Source of the DNA: JBBDRX01 sp040905245
Lineage (GTDB): Bacteria > Bacteroidota > Rhodothermia > Balneolales > Balneolaceae
Assembly (NCBI GenBank): GCA_040905245.1
Contig: JBBDRX010000076.1
Location: 1 to 31,020, forward strand
Direction of reading: 5' to 3'
Length of the DNA: 31,020 bases
Shown here: one piece after another, positions 1-8,651 of the stretch
Layout: the number at the start of each line of letters is the position of its first letter
Position numbering within the stretch: position 1 is the stretch's first letter
Translations under genes and position numbers: made by a program
Notes under the pieces: model-generated
What the model saw: only the letters and a program-made list of their open reading frames with translations
The model's database searches: none
Told to the model about the DNA's origin: nothing

Positions 1-2395
1 AAATGACCAGTTGATGTTGAGTCACAACGCAAGAAACCACGAGAACGATTTCGAACTGGACATGACTCTCATCTCTCACCTCCAGCCGACAGAGATCGGA
101 ATAGAACTGAGAAATTTTATGGCCGGCAATGAAGAGTTTAACTGGAGAGCCGAAGGAACGCCCCGATTCCGGTTTCTGGAAGATCGGTCCCTGCACATAG
201 ACCAGCTGGTTTTGGCCAGCGGAGAGGAGAGTGTGGAGCTGGAAGGAATCTACAGCATCGACCCAGACGAAGAGATGACATATCGGATACGGTCGTTGCA
301 ACTGGATCGCCTTTCGGAACTGATCGGTGGCCGGGTCCGTTTCGGAGGTCGCCTGAATGGAGATTTCAAAACTCGTACTCTGACGCGAATTCCCATGATT
401 GAGGGAGATCTGGAGATCACTCGCGGGACACTGAACAATCGGCTGATCGGTGATTTGACACTGAACAGCCAATACCAGAGCAGCCGGCAGCGGTTCGACA
501 CCGAAATCCGGGTTTACACCAACCCGCAGACGTATCCGGACTATTATGAGAAGAATAACGACGTTGGACAGGACCTTTTTCTGGATGGATATTTTACTGT
601 CCCCGATTTTGATGAACCGAACCGGGAGTTCTTCTATTTTGACGCCGACCTCCGTGAGATCGACACCTGGATCGCCACGGTTATTATCCCTTCCATTCTT
701 GTTGAAACCGAAGGACGAACCTCCGGCTGGGGATACATCGGAGGGTCACTCAGTGACATCAATTTTCACGCTCAGTTCGACATCGAGGATGTAGAATTGG
801 TTCCCCGTTTTATCAACACACGATACACCGCAAGCGGCCGGCTGGTGTTTGACCGTCATGAAGGCCTGTTCTTCGACAACATAGCTCTGAACGATGGCCA
901 GGGTGGCGCTGGACGACTCAGCGGAACCGTCGACCTGGACGATTTTTCCGACACCAACTATATGGATCTGAGGCTGGATCTGGAAAATCTTCACTTCATG
1001 AACAATCCGTACAATCCCGACGTACCCTTCTATTCCAGCAGTCGGGGAACCGGACAGGCACGGATTACCGGTTCAAACTTCGATCCTTACCTCAGAACCA
1101 CACAGCCAATCGTCATCACACCCGGTTCAAGAATCTCGGTTCCGCTGCTTGACGAAACTGAACTTCAACAGAATCACAATTTCATTCAGTTTGTCGATAC
1201 ATTCGACCTGAAACAACTGGAGGAACGCAGACAACAGCAGGAGAACGAAGAGCGCGACATCTCCCCGCAGGAATTGACGTTTACGGAACGATTTACCCTC
1301 GACCTTCAGTTTGTTGCAGAGAACCCGGTCAATTTTCAACTTGTATTCGATCGCGTCACCAACGAGGTACTGAATGCCAACGGCACCGGACAGTTGCGAC
1401 TCACCCTGGAAGATCAGACATTCAATCTCTTCGGACGAATGAACATCTCCGGTGGAGATTATCAGTTTGTCGCCGGAGACATCATCTCCAGACAATTTCT
1501 GCTGAGTGAAGGCGGTTCCATTATCTGGGAAGGAGACCCGGCCAACGCACGACTCAATGTAGAAGCACTGTACCGGGCCCGGCCCGATCTCTCGTCACTG
1601 CTGACAAACAGTACCACCGGACGAAACGAAGGCTCTCAAAGAATTCCGATCGACCTGGTTCTCAACATTGGCGGAACCCTGAGCGAACTCGAAAACGACT
1701 TCTATTTTCAGGTTCCATCCAACATTGAAGGGACTCTGGATCCCACCATGCTGACACAGATCAACTCACTGAATCGAAACGAAGAGGAAAAAGTCATTCA
1801 GGCAACCAGTCTCCTGCTTTCAGGAAACTTTATTCCCCTTGCGTCCGCATCGACCGAGGGCGGAACCGGTTCGGCCCTGCGCGAAACCTTGACAGGTGGC
1901 ACGGTTGTAAATCCTTTGATTACAAGCCAGGTGATCAACCCGCTTCTCTCCGACCAGATCAACTCCCTGATGAGAAGTGATATGACGCTGGACATCGATT
2001 TTAACCTGACTCCATACAATCAGGTAGATCTCGGTGTCGCTCTCCGGCTCTACGACGACCGATTAATTCTGCGCCGTGATGGCCAGATTACCGGCCCGTA
2101 CAGCGATATCGGAGATCTGGGGGCCACATACCGAATTAACCAGACCTTTGCCCTGACAGCCTTTCACCGTCAGGACCCGACACTCAACTACTCCAGCACA
2201 ACCGAACCGAGACAGGTTCAGGAGATGAACGGCGTCGGCCTTGAGGCACAAGTTCAATTCAACTCCTGGAGAGAGTTCCGCCAGCGAGTTTCCAGCACAT
2301 TCAGAAAACTCTTCGGGCTCAATAACCGGGGGCGGGAAGAGGAACAAACCCATATAGAGGATGACAGGGAAGAGATCCTTGCATCCGATCAATAA
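1..2395 (+). CDS. tamB: TamB-like translocation/assembly module protein, C-terminal part (5' end outside window)
   Basis: The reading frame is open from the window edge (first full codon at base 2), so only the last ~797 residues are seen. The sequence is mostly short alternating polar/hydrophobic strands without predicted cytoplasmic domains, as in the long beta-taco of TamB/AsmA-like proteins. The last ~350 residues look like the DUF490 (TamB C-terminal) domain: the stretch LLLSGNFIPL, followed by SQVINPLLSDQINSL and a final strand series with DLGVALRLYDDRLILRRDG, is typical of the family. TamB spans the periplasm, anchored in the inner membrane, and works with Omp85-type barrel proteins in outer-membrane assembly or lipid transfer; the partner would lie upstream and is not seen. 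The C-terminus ends in a charged tail. rnr starts 38 bases downstream on the same strand. The family call is fairly sure; the exact role is inferred. Confidence 0.82.
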   Translation, partial: NDQLMLSHNARNHENDFELDMTLISHLQPTEIGIELRNFMAGNEEFNWRAEGTPRFRFLEDRSLHIDQLVLASGEESVELEGIYSIDPDEEMTYRIRSLQLDRLSELIGGRVRFGGRLNGDFKTRTLTRIPMIEGDLEITRGTLNNRLIGDLTLNSQYQSSRQRFDTEIRVYTNPQTYPDYYEKNNDVGQDLFLDGYFTVPDFDEPNREFFYFDADLREIDTWIATVIIPSILVETEGRTSGWGYIGGSLSDINFHAQFDIEDVELVPRFINTRYTASGRLVFDRHEGLFFDNIALNDGQGGAGRLSGTVDLDDFSDTNYMDLRLDLENLHFMNNPYNPDVPFYSSSRGTGQARITGSNFDPYLRTTQPIVITPGSRISVPLLDETELQQNHNFIQFVDTFDLKQLEERRQQQENEERDISPQELTFTERFTLDLQFVAENPVNFQLVFDRVTNEVLNANGTGQLRLTLEDQTFNLFGRMNISGGDYQFVAGDIISRQFLLSEGGSIIWEGDPANARLNVEALYRARPDLSSLLTNSTTGRNEGSQRIPIDLVLNIGGTLSELENDFYFQVPSNIEGTLDPTMLTQINSLNRNEEEKVIQATSLLLSGNFIPLASASTEGGTGSALRETLTGGTVVNPLITSQVINPLLSDQINSLMRSDMTLDIDFNLTPYNQVDLGVALRLYDDRLILRRDGQITGPYSDIGDLGATYRINQTFALTAFHRQDPTLNYSSTTEPRQVQEMNGVGLEAQVQFNSWREFRQRVSSTFRKLFGLNNRGREEEQTHIEDDREEILASDQ

Positions 2396-2433
2396 TTCAT
2401 TAAACGTCTTGGAAAAGACCCTAAATAACGAAC

Positions 2434-4569
2434 ATGAGTAGAAAGAAAAAGAGCAGATTAACATCACTTGAAAAAGAGATCTTGACCATTCTCAAATCCT
2501 ATCCGGATGCATCCATTCCCGTCCCTGTATTACAGGACGCCCTGGGACTGGACAACGAGGATGGAGAAAAAAAACTAAAAAAAACCCTTCAGAACCTTCG
2601 TCACAAGGATCAGATTCGAATGACACGGGGGAATCTGATCAGTATCAATGAAGTCGAAGTCAAGCAGAACGTTTACGAAGGAGTCCTGGATGTAAACAAA
2701 TATGGAGATGGCTACGTAGTCACCGAAAAAAGGGACCACGACATTAAAATTCCGGCAAAATACCTCAAAACCGCTCTGGACGGAGACAAAGTCCGCGCAG
2801 AAGTAACGCATTACCACAAAAAGAGTGGAAAGCCGGTCGGACGTATCGAAGAGGTCCTGGAACGCGGGAAAACTCTTTTTGTAGGAACACTTCGATCTCC
2901 GGCAAAAAACAGCTGGGTCATCCGTCCGGACAGCACCTCTTCACGCACCGATTTCTTTGTTGAAAAGCAGGACCTGAATGGTGTCCGGCCTGGCGAAAAA
3001 GTAACATTTACACTCATCAACTGGAATGACCCGCGAGGACTGCCCCAGGCTCGTATTATCCAGTCGCTGGGACAGGAAGGAAGTAACGAAGCCAACATCC
3101 TCTCCATTCTGGCCGAAAAGCAGTTCCACGCAGACTTTCCCCCGGAAGTCGAAGAGTTCGCCGGGCAGATCAGTGAGCGGGTCCCGGACGAAGAAGTTCA
3201 ACGCCGGAGAGATATCCGTGAAGAAGTAACCTTTACCATCGATCCGGCTGATGCAAAAGACTTTGACGATGCGCTCAGCATTAAAATGCTTAAGAATGGA
3301 AACTTCTATCTCGGTGTCCACATTGCAGACGTTACGCACTATATGCCCAGAGGATCCATTCTTGACGATGAAGCCCGGCGAAGAGCGACCAGCGTCTATC
3401 TGGTGGATCGGGTCATCCCCATGCTTCCGGAACGTCTCAGCAATGGTATGTGCAGCCTCCGGCCCAATGAAGACAAGCTGACCTACAGCTGTTTTATGGA
3501 AATCTCCCCTGCCGGCAAACTGGTCGACTACTCCATTGAAGAGACGGTTATCCACTCCGACCAGCGTTTTGTCTATGATGAGGTGCAGGAGGTACTGGAC
3601 GGGGCATCTAATCCGCTTAAATGGCATCTGGAACTGGCTTCGAAACTGGCTCATGTACTAATGGACCGCCGATTCAAAGCCGGTTCCATTAACTTTGAAA
3701 CCCCGGAACCCAAATTTGTCCTGGACGAGAAAGGCAGACCGATAGACGTCATTATCAAAAAACGGCTCTTCGCCCACCGTCTGATCGAGGAGTGTATGCT
3801 CATGGCCAACAAAACAGTTGCCGAGCATATCGAAAACCTTGGCAACAAGAAAAAATACCCGTTTCTCTATCGGATACATGATCAGCCGGATCAGGAAAAA
3901 CTGTTCAATATCCGGGAAAACGTAAAACCGCTGGGTATCGATTTTGAAGTGAACAACCGTGTGAAGCCGTCCGAAATCAATGACCTTCTGAAGAAGGTAG
4001 AAGATACCAACATGGAACAGATCATCAACGATCTGACACTTCGTTCCATGTCCAAGGCCGAATACCACCCGAAAAATATCGGGCACTTTGGCCTCGGCTT
4101 TTCACACTACGCACACTTTACCAGCCCGATTCGGCGTTATCCCGACGTTATTATCCACCGCCTTCTGAAACAGTACGGCGCCGGCAGCCGGGGCTACACA
4201 TTTACCGAACTGGAAGAGGAAGGTCAGCACTGCAGCGAACAGGAACGTTATGCTGTTGAAGCAGAACGAGATTCTGTTAAACTGAAGCAGGTCGAGTTCC
4301 TCGCCGACCGAATCGGTGAAACCTTTACCGGTGTCATCAGCGGCGTAACCGAAAATGGATTGTACATCAATCTGAAAGATGTGTACTGTGAGGGTATGGT
4401 TCACGTTAGTGATCTGAAAGATGATTACTATATTTACAATGCCCAGCGTCACAGCCTGATCGGACGTTCAAAAGGCAAACAGTATCGTCTTGGTGACGAA
4501 ATCGACGTTCAGGTCGCTTCTGTCAACCTTGAGCGAAGACTGATCGACCTGGCTATTTCCAGAAAATAA
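2434..4569 (+). CDS. rnr: Ribonuclease R (RNB-family 3'-5' exoribonuclease)
   Basis: This 711-residue protein has the full RNase R/VacB layout. A winged-helix domain covers about residues 8-75, two cold-shock OB folds about 80-220 (YEGVLDVNKYGDGYV near 81), the RNB catalytic domain about 258-590, and an S1 domain about 628-710. The active-site motif IDPADAKDFDDA (269-280) carries the Asp residues that bind Mg2+, and the conserved HYAHFTSPIRRYPD block follows later. RNase R degrades structured RNA processively, including rRNA and mRNA decay intermediates, in the cytoplasm. The protein ends just after the S1 domain and lacks the long Lys-rich tail that brings E. coli RNase R to ~813 residues. 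The ATG at 2434 gives a basic N-terminus and has only a weak purine-rich leader. Strand and spacing suggest transcription with the TamB-like gene and the next gene. Confidence 0.96.
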   Translation: MSRKKKSRLTSLEKEILTILKSYPDASIPVPVLQDALGLDNEDGEKKLKKTLQNLRHKDQIRMTRGNLISINEVEVKQNVYEGVLDVNKYGDGYVVTEKRDHDIKIPAKYLKTALDGDKVRAEVTHYHKKSGKPVGRIEEVLERGKTLFVGTLRSPAKNSWVIRPDSTSSRTDFFVEKQDLNGVRPGEKVTFTLINWNDPRGLPQARIIQSLGQEGSNEANILSILAEKQFHADFPPEVEEFAGQISERVPDEEVQRRRDIREEVTFTIDPADAKDFDDALSIKMLKNGNFYLGVHIADVTHYMPRGSILDDEARRRATSVYLVDRVIPMLPERLSNGMCSLRPNEDKLTYSCFMEISPAGKLVDYSIEETVIHSDQRFVYDEVQEVLDGASNPLKWHLELASKLAHVLMDRRFKAGSINFETPEPKFVLDEKGRPIDVIIKKRLFAHRLIEECMLMANKTVAEHIENLGNKKKYPFLYRIHDQPDQEKLFNIRENVKPLGIDFEVNNRVKPSEINDLLKKVEDTNMEQIINDLTLRSMSKAEYHPKNIGHFGLGFSHYAHFTSPIRRYPDVIIHRLLKQYGAGSRGYTFTELEEEGQHCSEQERYAVEAERDSVKLKQVEFLADRIGETFTGVISGVTENGLYINLKDVYCEGMVHVSDLKDDYYIYNAQRHSLIGRSKGKQYRLGDEIDVQVASVNLERRLIDLAISRK

Positions 4570-4588
4570 ATCGTGTAATAACCCGGCT

Positions 4589-7500
4589 ATGACATCAATA
4601 AGAAAAATCACTGCAGCAGGCTTGCTGGTACTGACCTCCATGTTGGCCATGGCCGAATACGCTGCTGCACAATTTTTTGCATTTGGGAAAAACCGGGTTC
4701 AGTACGAGGCGTTTGACTGGCGTTATATTGAGACGGAGCACTTCGACATCTATTACTACGATGAGAAGAACTACCATCTGGCACAATTCACGGCGGAATC
4801 CGTGGAATCGGGCCTCAAACAGCTTATGGAAGATTTCAACCATACGCTGACAGACCGGATTCCGATTATCATCTACGACTCACACAGCGATTTCTCGCAG
4901 ACCAACGTGGTCGACTTGCCGGTGGATGCCCAGGGAATCGGCGGGGTAACCGACAAATACAAAAACCGAATGACTCAGCCCTTCATGGGCGACTATTCCG
5001 ACTTTCGACGGACACTTCAGCACGAATTGCTTCATGCTTTTGTCAATGATCTGTACTACGGCGGTTCCATTCAGTCGATCATGCAGAATAACATCCAGCT
5101 CACTCTCCCACTCTGGTTTGAGGAGGGGCTCGCCGAATATCTGGCTCTCGGATGGGACACCCAGACCGATATGTATATCCGGGACGCCGTCATTCATAAC
5201 TATCTTCCGGATCTTACACAGTTGAGAGGCTACTTCTCCTACCGGGGAGGCCAGTCCTTCTGGAATTTTATCGCTGAAGAATACGGAAGGTCAAAAATCA
5301 CAGAAATTCTGCAACGAGTACGACAAACACGCAGTGTTCAGCAGGCACTCACCCAGGCAACCGGCCTTGACATCGAAACGCTTAGTGAACGGTGGAAGGA
5401 CAGTTTACAGCGGCGATATTTCCCGGAAGTCTCCGAACGGGATCCGATGAACAACTTTGGAACGCTGTTAACCGATCGAAGTGAACGACGTGCAGGTACA
5501 TACAATACCAGCCCGTCCATCTCCCCCATGGGAGACCGTATCGCCTACATCTCCAACCGGCGTGGTGTCTTTGACGTTGTTGTCGTTAGTGCAGTCAATG
5601 GAGAATATCTGAAAACCCTCGTACGGGGAGAAGACAGCCCCATGTTCGAGGAACTGAATATTTTGAATCCAAACCTCTCCTGGTCTCCCGACGGAACGAA
5701 GATCGCACTGGCAACCAAAACGGACGGTGTATACAATCTCGGAATTGTGAACTACGAGACGTTAGATCTGGAAGTCTACCGGTTCGAGAATGTGGATGCT
5801 CTTTCGTCTGTAGCCTGGTCTCCCGACGGAACGAAGATCGCTTTCGACGGAAACCACGGAAGCTATCAAAGTATCTATATCTTCGATCTGGAGAGCGAGG
5901 AACTGACCAATCTCACCAGAGATGTCTTTACCGACAAGGAGCCCACGTGGGGGGCCGATTCGGAAATTATTTATTTCGTCTCCAACCGGGGAGATCATCT
6001 GCAGGCCGGACAATACCTTGCCGGATACTCGATCCTGCAATTTGAGGAGTCCTATGAAACAGATATCTATTCCATTCGACCCGGATCCAGCCGCATCTCA
6101 CGTCTGACAAACACTCCGGGCTGGTCAGAATACCAGCCGGCACTGACACGTGACGGTCGTATGGTCTTTATCTCCGATGAGAACGGAATTCCAAACATCT
6201 ATGAATTTAACCGGGACTCCCGAACAGCGACACCCCTCACCGATGTGCGGACAGGTATCACACAACTGTCCATCTCCAATGACGGAAGCCGTCTTGTATT
6301 CAACGGCCTCACCGAAGGGAACCTGGACCTCTTCCTCATGCGCAATCCGTTCCAGTTCCAGCTGAACCGGGATTTAACACCCAACTACTGGGCGGAACGT
6401 CGTGCTTCGGAATCAATTATTAACAGAGTTCCGGCAACCGGCTACGTCATGGAGATGATCTCTAAAAGAACGCAGGGCAATGCCGTCATACTTCAACCTC
6501 CGGCAGAATCCGACGAACCACAGGGACGCTCTACGGTTTCCGATGATCCGGACACCAACCAGGAAAAGCCTGAAGAGAGGATAGAGGAGCAGACCACCAC
6601 AGAAGAGAGCGACACCTTACATATCGATTTTCGCAACTATGTCTTCGGGGATGCTGTTATTGAAGACTCCACGCTCGCACTGGAGGACGATCCGGATCAG
6701 TTTCGGCCGGTTCAAAACCTGACCGAAGACGGACGCTACCAGCCCAAGCGATACCGTCTCTCGTTCTCCCCCGATATCTCCTATGCCGCGGGACAGATCG
6801 ATACCTACTACGGCGGTTCTGCATTTGCCATGATTACCCTGAGCGATCTTTTCGGCGATCACCGGCTCTCGCTTGGAACCAACCTCGTATTCGACCTTCG
6901 AAACAGCGACTATGTTCTGCAATACGGCTACTACAGACAGCGAACCAACTATTTGGTCAATATATTTCACCAGTCCAGAAACTACCAGACCTTCTCAGGC
7001 GAACTGCTGCGTTTCCGGACCTATGGAGCAGGTGTTGAATTTCAGTACCCGTTCAACCGATTCGAACGGGTTGACTACGGTGCTTCATGGATCGGAATCT
7101 CCAGGGATTTCAGCTCGGTCAGTCAACTAACCTTTCAGGGAATCGCAACGGACCTGAGGAGTGAAACAAGCAATTTCCTCTATCCACAGGTTACCTATAC
7201 AGCGGATTACACCATCCCCGGATTCATTACTCCCCAGGGGGGGAGAAGATACTCAGTCCGGCTCTCCGGCAGTCCACCGACTCCGATGCCCAACTCTCCC
7301 CTTTTCGCCTCCCTGCTTGGAGATTACAGACGTTATATCAATTTGGGAAGCCGTTACAGTATTGCACTGAGAGGATCTGCGGGAGCCTCCTACGGTCCCG
7401 ACTCACAGACCTTCTTCATGGGTGGCATGCTGGGATGGATCAACCAGCGTTGGTCCGATGTGGATATCCCGTTCGACCGGTTGGCAGATACGTTCTTCAC

Positions 7501-8008
7501 TCAACCGGCGACGCCCCTGCGCGGCCACGAATTCAACACCCTGTACGGTGACAAATTTTCACTGATCAACGCTGAATTCAGGTTTCCCCTTTTTGCAGCT
7601 GTTCTTCCGGGACCGGTTCCGATACTGCCACTCTACAATATTACCGGGGTTGCCTTCCTTGATGCAGGTGCCGCATGGGGTTTCGATATCAACTATTCCC
7701 TCTTTACAGACGGGTTGACCGGGGAATCCATTGTCTACTATCAGAAACCGAAAGATCTGCAGATAAAAGTGGCTCAACGAGAAGAGGTATACATTAACCC
7801 ATCGACCGGGCTGATCAGGGATGGCTTGCCACAACAGGGGGATATCCAGACCAGTTATCTGGACGGAGATGTATTGATCGGAGCCGGGTTCGGACTACGC
7901 ACAATCTTCCTCGGACTTCCATTCCGCTACGATGTGGGCTGGCCTTATATGAGAGATGGATTCCGGAGCAAGCCAATCCACTACATCTCGATTGGAATCG
8001 ATTTTTAA
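4589..8008 (+). CDS. Exported metalloprotease-like / TolB-like propeller / BamA-like barrel fusion protein
   Basis: This 1139-residue protein begins 19 bases after rnr. Residues 1-27 form a signal peptide (basic start, hydrophobic core, AAAQ near 25-28). About residues 40-280 resemble a gluzincin (peptidase MA-like) domain: HELLH at 145-149 is a HExxH zinc motif with E146 as catalytic base, and WFEEGLAEY at 177-185 supplies a likely third zinc ligand, E179. About residues 300-620 contain PD40/WD40-like blades with the WSPDGTKIA motif at 365 and again at 410, as in TolB. A Glu/Asp/Thr-rich linker lies near 645-695. From about 735 to the terminal Phe the sequence is amphipathic strands with NAEFRFPL and FLDAGAAWGF, as in Omp85/BamA-type surface-antigen barrels. 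An outer-membrane location is therefore likely, with the protease and propeller on one face. Substrate and role are unknown. Domain calls are from motifs only; the barrel class is less certain than the protease and propeller. Confidence 0.85.
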   Translation: MTSIRKITAAGLLVLTSMLAMAEYAAAQFFAFGKNRVQYEAFDWRYIETEHFDIYYYDEKNYHLAQFTAESVESGLKQLMEDFNHTLTDRIPIIIYDSHSDFSQTNVVDLPVDAQGIGGVTDKYKNRMTQPFMGDYSDFRRTLQHELLHAFVNDLYYGGSIQSIMQNNIQLTLPLWFEEGLAEYLALGWDTQTDMYIRDAVIHNYLPDLTQLRGYFSYRGGQSFWNFIAEEYGRSKITEILQRVRQTRSVQQALTQATGLDIETLSERWKDSLQRRYFPEVSERDPMNNFGTLLTDRSERRAGTYNTSPSISPMGDRIAYISNRRGVFDVVVVSAVNGEYLKTLVRGEDSPMFEELNILNPNLSWSPDGTKIALATKTDGVYNLGIVNYETLDLEVYRFENVDALSSVAWSPDGTKIAFDGNHGSYQSIYIFDLESEELTNLTRDVFTDKEPTWGADSEIIYFVSNRGDHLQAGQYLAGYSILQFEESYETDIYSIRPGSSRISRLTNTPGWSEYQPALTRDGRMVFISDENGIPNIYEFNRDSRTATPLTDVRTGITQLSISNDGSRLVFNGLTEGNLDLFLMRNPFQFQLNRDLTPNYWAERRASESIINRVPATGYVMEMISKRTQGNAVILQPPAESDEPQGRSTVSDDPDTNQEKPEERIEEQTTTEESDTLHIDFRNYVFGDAVIEDSTLALEDDPDQFRPVQNLTEDGRYQPKRYRLSFSPDISYAAGQIDTYYGGSAFAMITLSDLFGDHRLSLGTNLVFDLRNSDYVLQYGYYRQRTNYLVNIFHQSRNYQTFSGELLRFRTYGAGVEFQYPFNRFERVDYGASWIGISRDFSSVSQLTFQGIATDLRSETSNFLYPQVTYTADYTIPGFITPQGGRRYSVRLSGSPPTPMPNSPLFASLLGDYRRYINLGSRYSIALRGSAGASYGPDSQTFFMGGMLGWINQRWSDVDIPFDRLADTFFTQPATPLRGHEFNTLYGDKFSLINAEFRFPLFAAVLPGPVPILPLYNITGVAFLDAGAAWGFDINYSLFTDGLTGESIVYYQKPKDLQIKVAQREEVYINPSTGLIRDGLPQQGDIQTSYLDGDVLIGAGFGLRTIFLGLPFRYDVGWPYMRDGFRSKPIHYISIGIDF
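5679..5706 (+). repeat. 28-bp direct repeat, copy 1 (propeller blade)
   Basis: This stretch, encoding the WSPDGTKIA blade motif from residue 365, is identical at all 28 bases to 5814-5841, which lies 135 bases (45 codons) downstream. Identity extends to every third codon position and stops abruptly on both sides. Confidence 0.9.
5814..5841 (+). repeat. 28-bp direct repeat, copy 2 (propeller blade)
   Basis: Exact second copy of 5679-5706, in frame and encoding the same motif from residue 410. The 45-codon spacing equals about one blade of a TolB-like propeller. It suggests recent blade duplication or gene conversion limited to the motif. Confidence 0.9.
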
Positions 8009-8033
8009 AAAAAGCCGGCCACAACCGGCCGGC
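8007..8033 (-). terminator. Rho-independent terminator for the HU-family gene (probably bidirectional)
   Basis: A perfect 7-bp G+C stem (GCCGGCC at 8014-8020 with GGCCGGC at 8027-8033) closes a 6-base loop. Read on the minus strand it is followed by seven T (complement of 8007-8013), a classic intrinsic terminator 20 bases after the HU stop codon. On the plus strand a weaker T run (8040-8044) follows, so it may also stop transcripts from the gene ending at 8008. Confidence 0.9.
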
Positions 8034-8052
8034 CTGAAATTTTTCTTGTCTC

Positions 8053-8340
8053 TTACGGCATCATGGATTTGTTGACCGCCTCTTTGAAATCCTTCGATAT
8101 TTTCAAGGTCGGAACGAACTGTTCCGGAACGATAACCTCTTCATTGGTCTTGGGGTTTCTGGCAACCCGTTGAGCACGTTTTACCACTTTAAAGCTGCCA
8201 AAACCTCTCAACTCAATGGTTTCGCCACGCTTCATGGCATCAATCACGGTCTCCATAAACCCTTTCACAACCGCTTCTGTTTCAACTTTGGTGAGTCCTG
8301 TACTGGAAGAGATAATATCTACTATATCTGCTTTTGTCAT
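8053..8340 (-). CDS. HU/IHF-family DNA-binding protein
   Basis: This 95-residue protein has the full length and layout of the bacterial HU/IHF fold: two N-terminal helices (MTKADIVDIISSSTGL), the RGFGSF turn at 45-50, and the DNA-binding arm with RNPKT at 61-65, whose Pro intercalates into the minor groove. The C-terminal helix region is ISKDFKEAVNKS. These proteins bend and package DNA as dimers in the nucleoid. HU and IHF subunits cannot be told apart from the sequence alone, so no symbol is given. The gene is single, converges on the protease-propeller-barrel gene and ends in a strong hairpin terminator. The ATG at 8340 is the only sensible start; the leader has no strong Shine-Dalgarno site. 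Confidence 0.95.
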   Translation of the reverse strand: MTKADIVDIISSSTGLTKVETEAVVKGFMETVIDAMKRGETIELRGFGSFKVVKRAQRVARNPKTNEEVIVPEQFVPTLKISKDFKEAVNKSMMP

Positions 8341-8651
8341 GATCTAGTCCCGTTTTTTTATTTGTTGATACGTGAGGTTTTCAGTTCTGATTTCTCTGAT
8401 TTCTATTTTTTTATTAGGCCACTCTGAAATAAAAACATAAAAACCACGGAATTGGTTTCATTCTATAAAAAATTCGGGGTTGAGAAAATTAAAATATCTC
8501 TATGTTGGGGATTAATTTACCGTTTTTGGAAGATTTTTCCGCCTCATCGTCGAATTTTGTACGAAAAAGCCCTTTTACGACCCATTCAAAATAGTCAAAA
8601 ATGTTTACTACCTTCGTTCATCCGTTGAAATATTCTCACTGAACAAGCCTT
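8341..8651. other. Divergent AT-rich intergenic region (HU-family gene / symporter)
   Basis: About 310 bases without a gene lie between two divergent starts. The stretch is much richer in A+T than its surroundings, with several A and T runs, and must hold promoters for both genes. On the minus strand TATGTTTT (complement of 8432-8439) is close to the Bacteroidota -7 element TANNTTTG, and on the plus strand TACCTTCG (8609-8616) differs from it by one base; neither has a clear -33 partner. No RNA gene or clear inverted repeat was seen. Confidence 0.6.
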
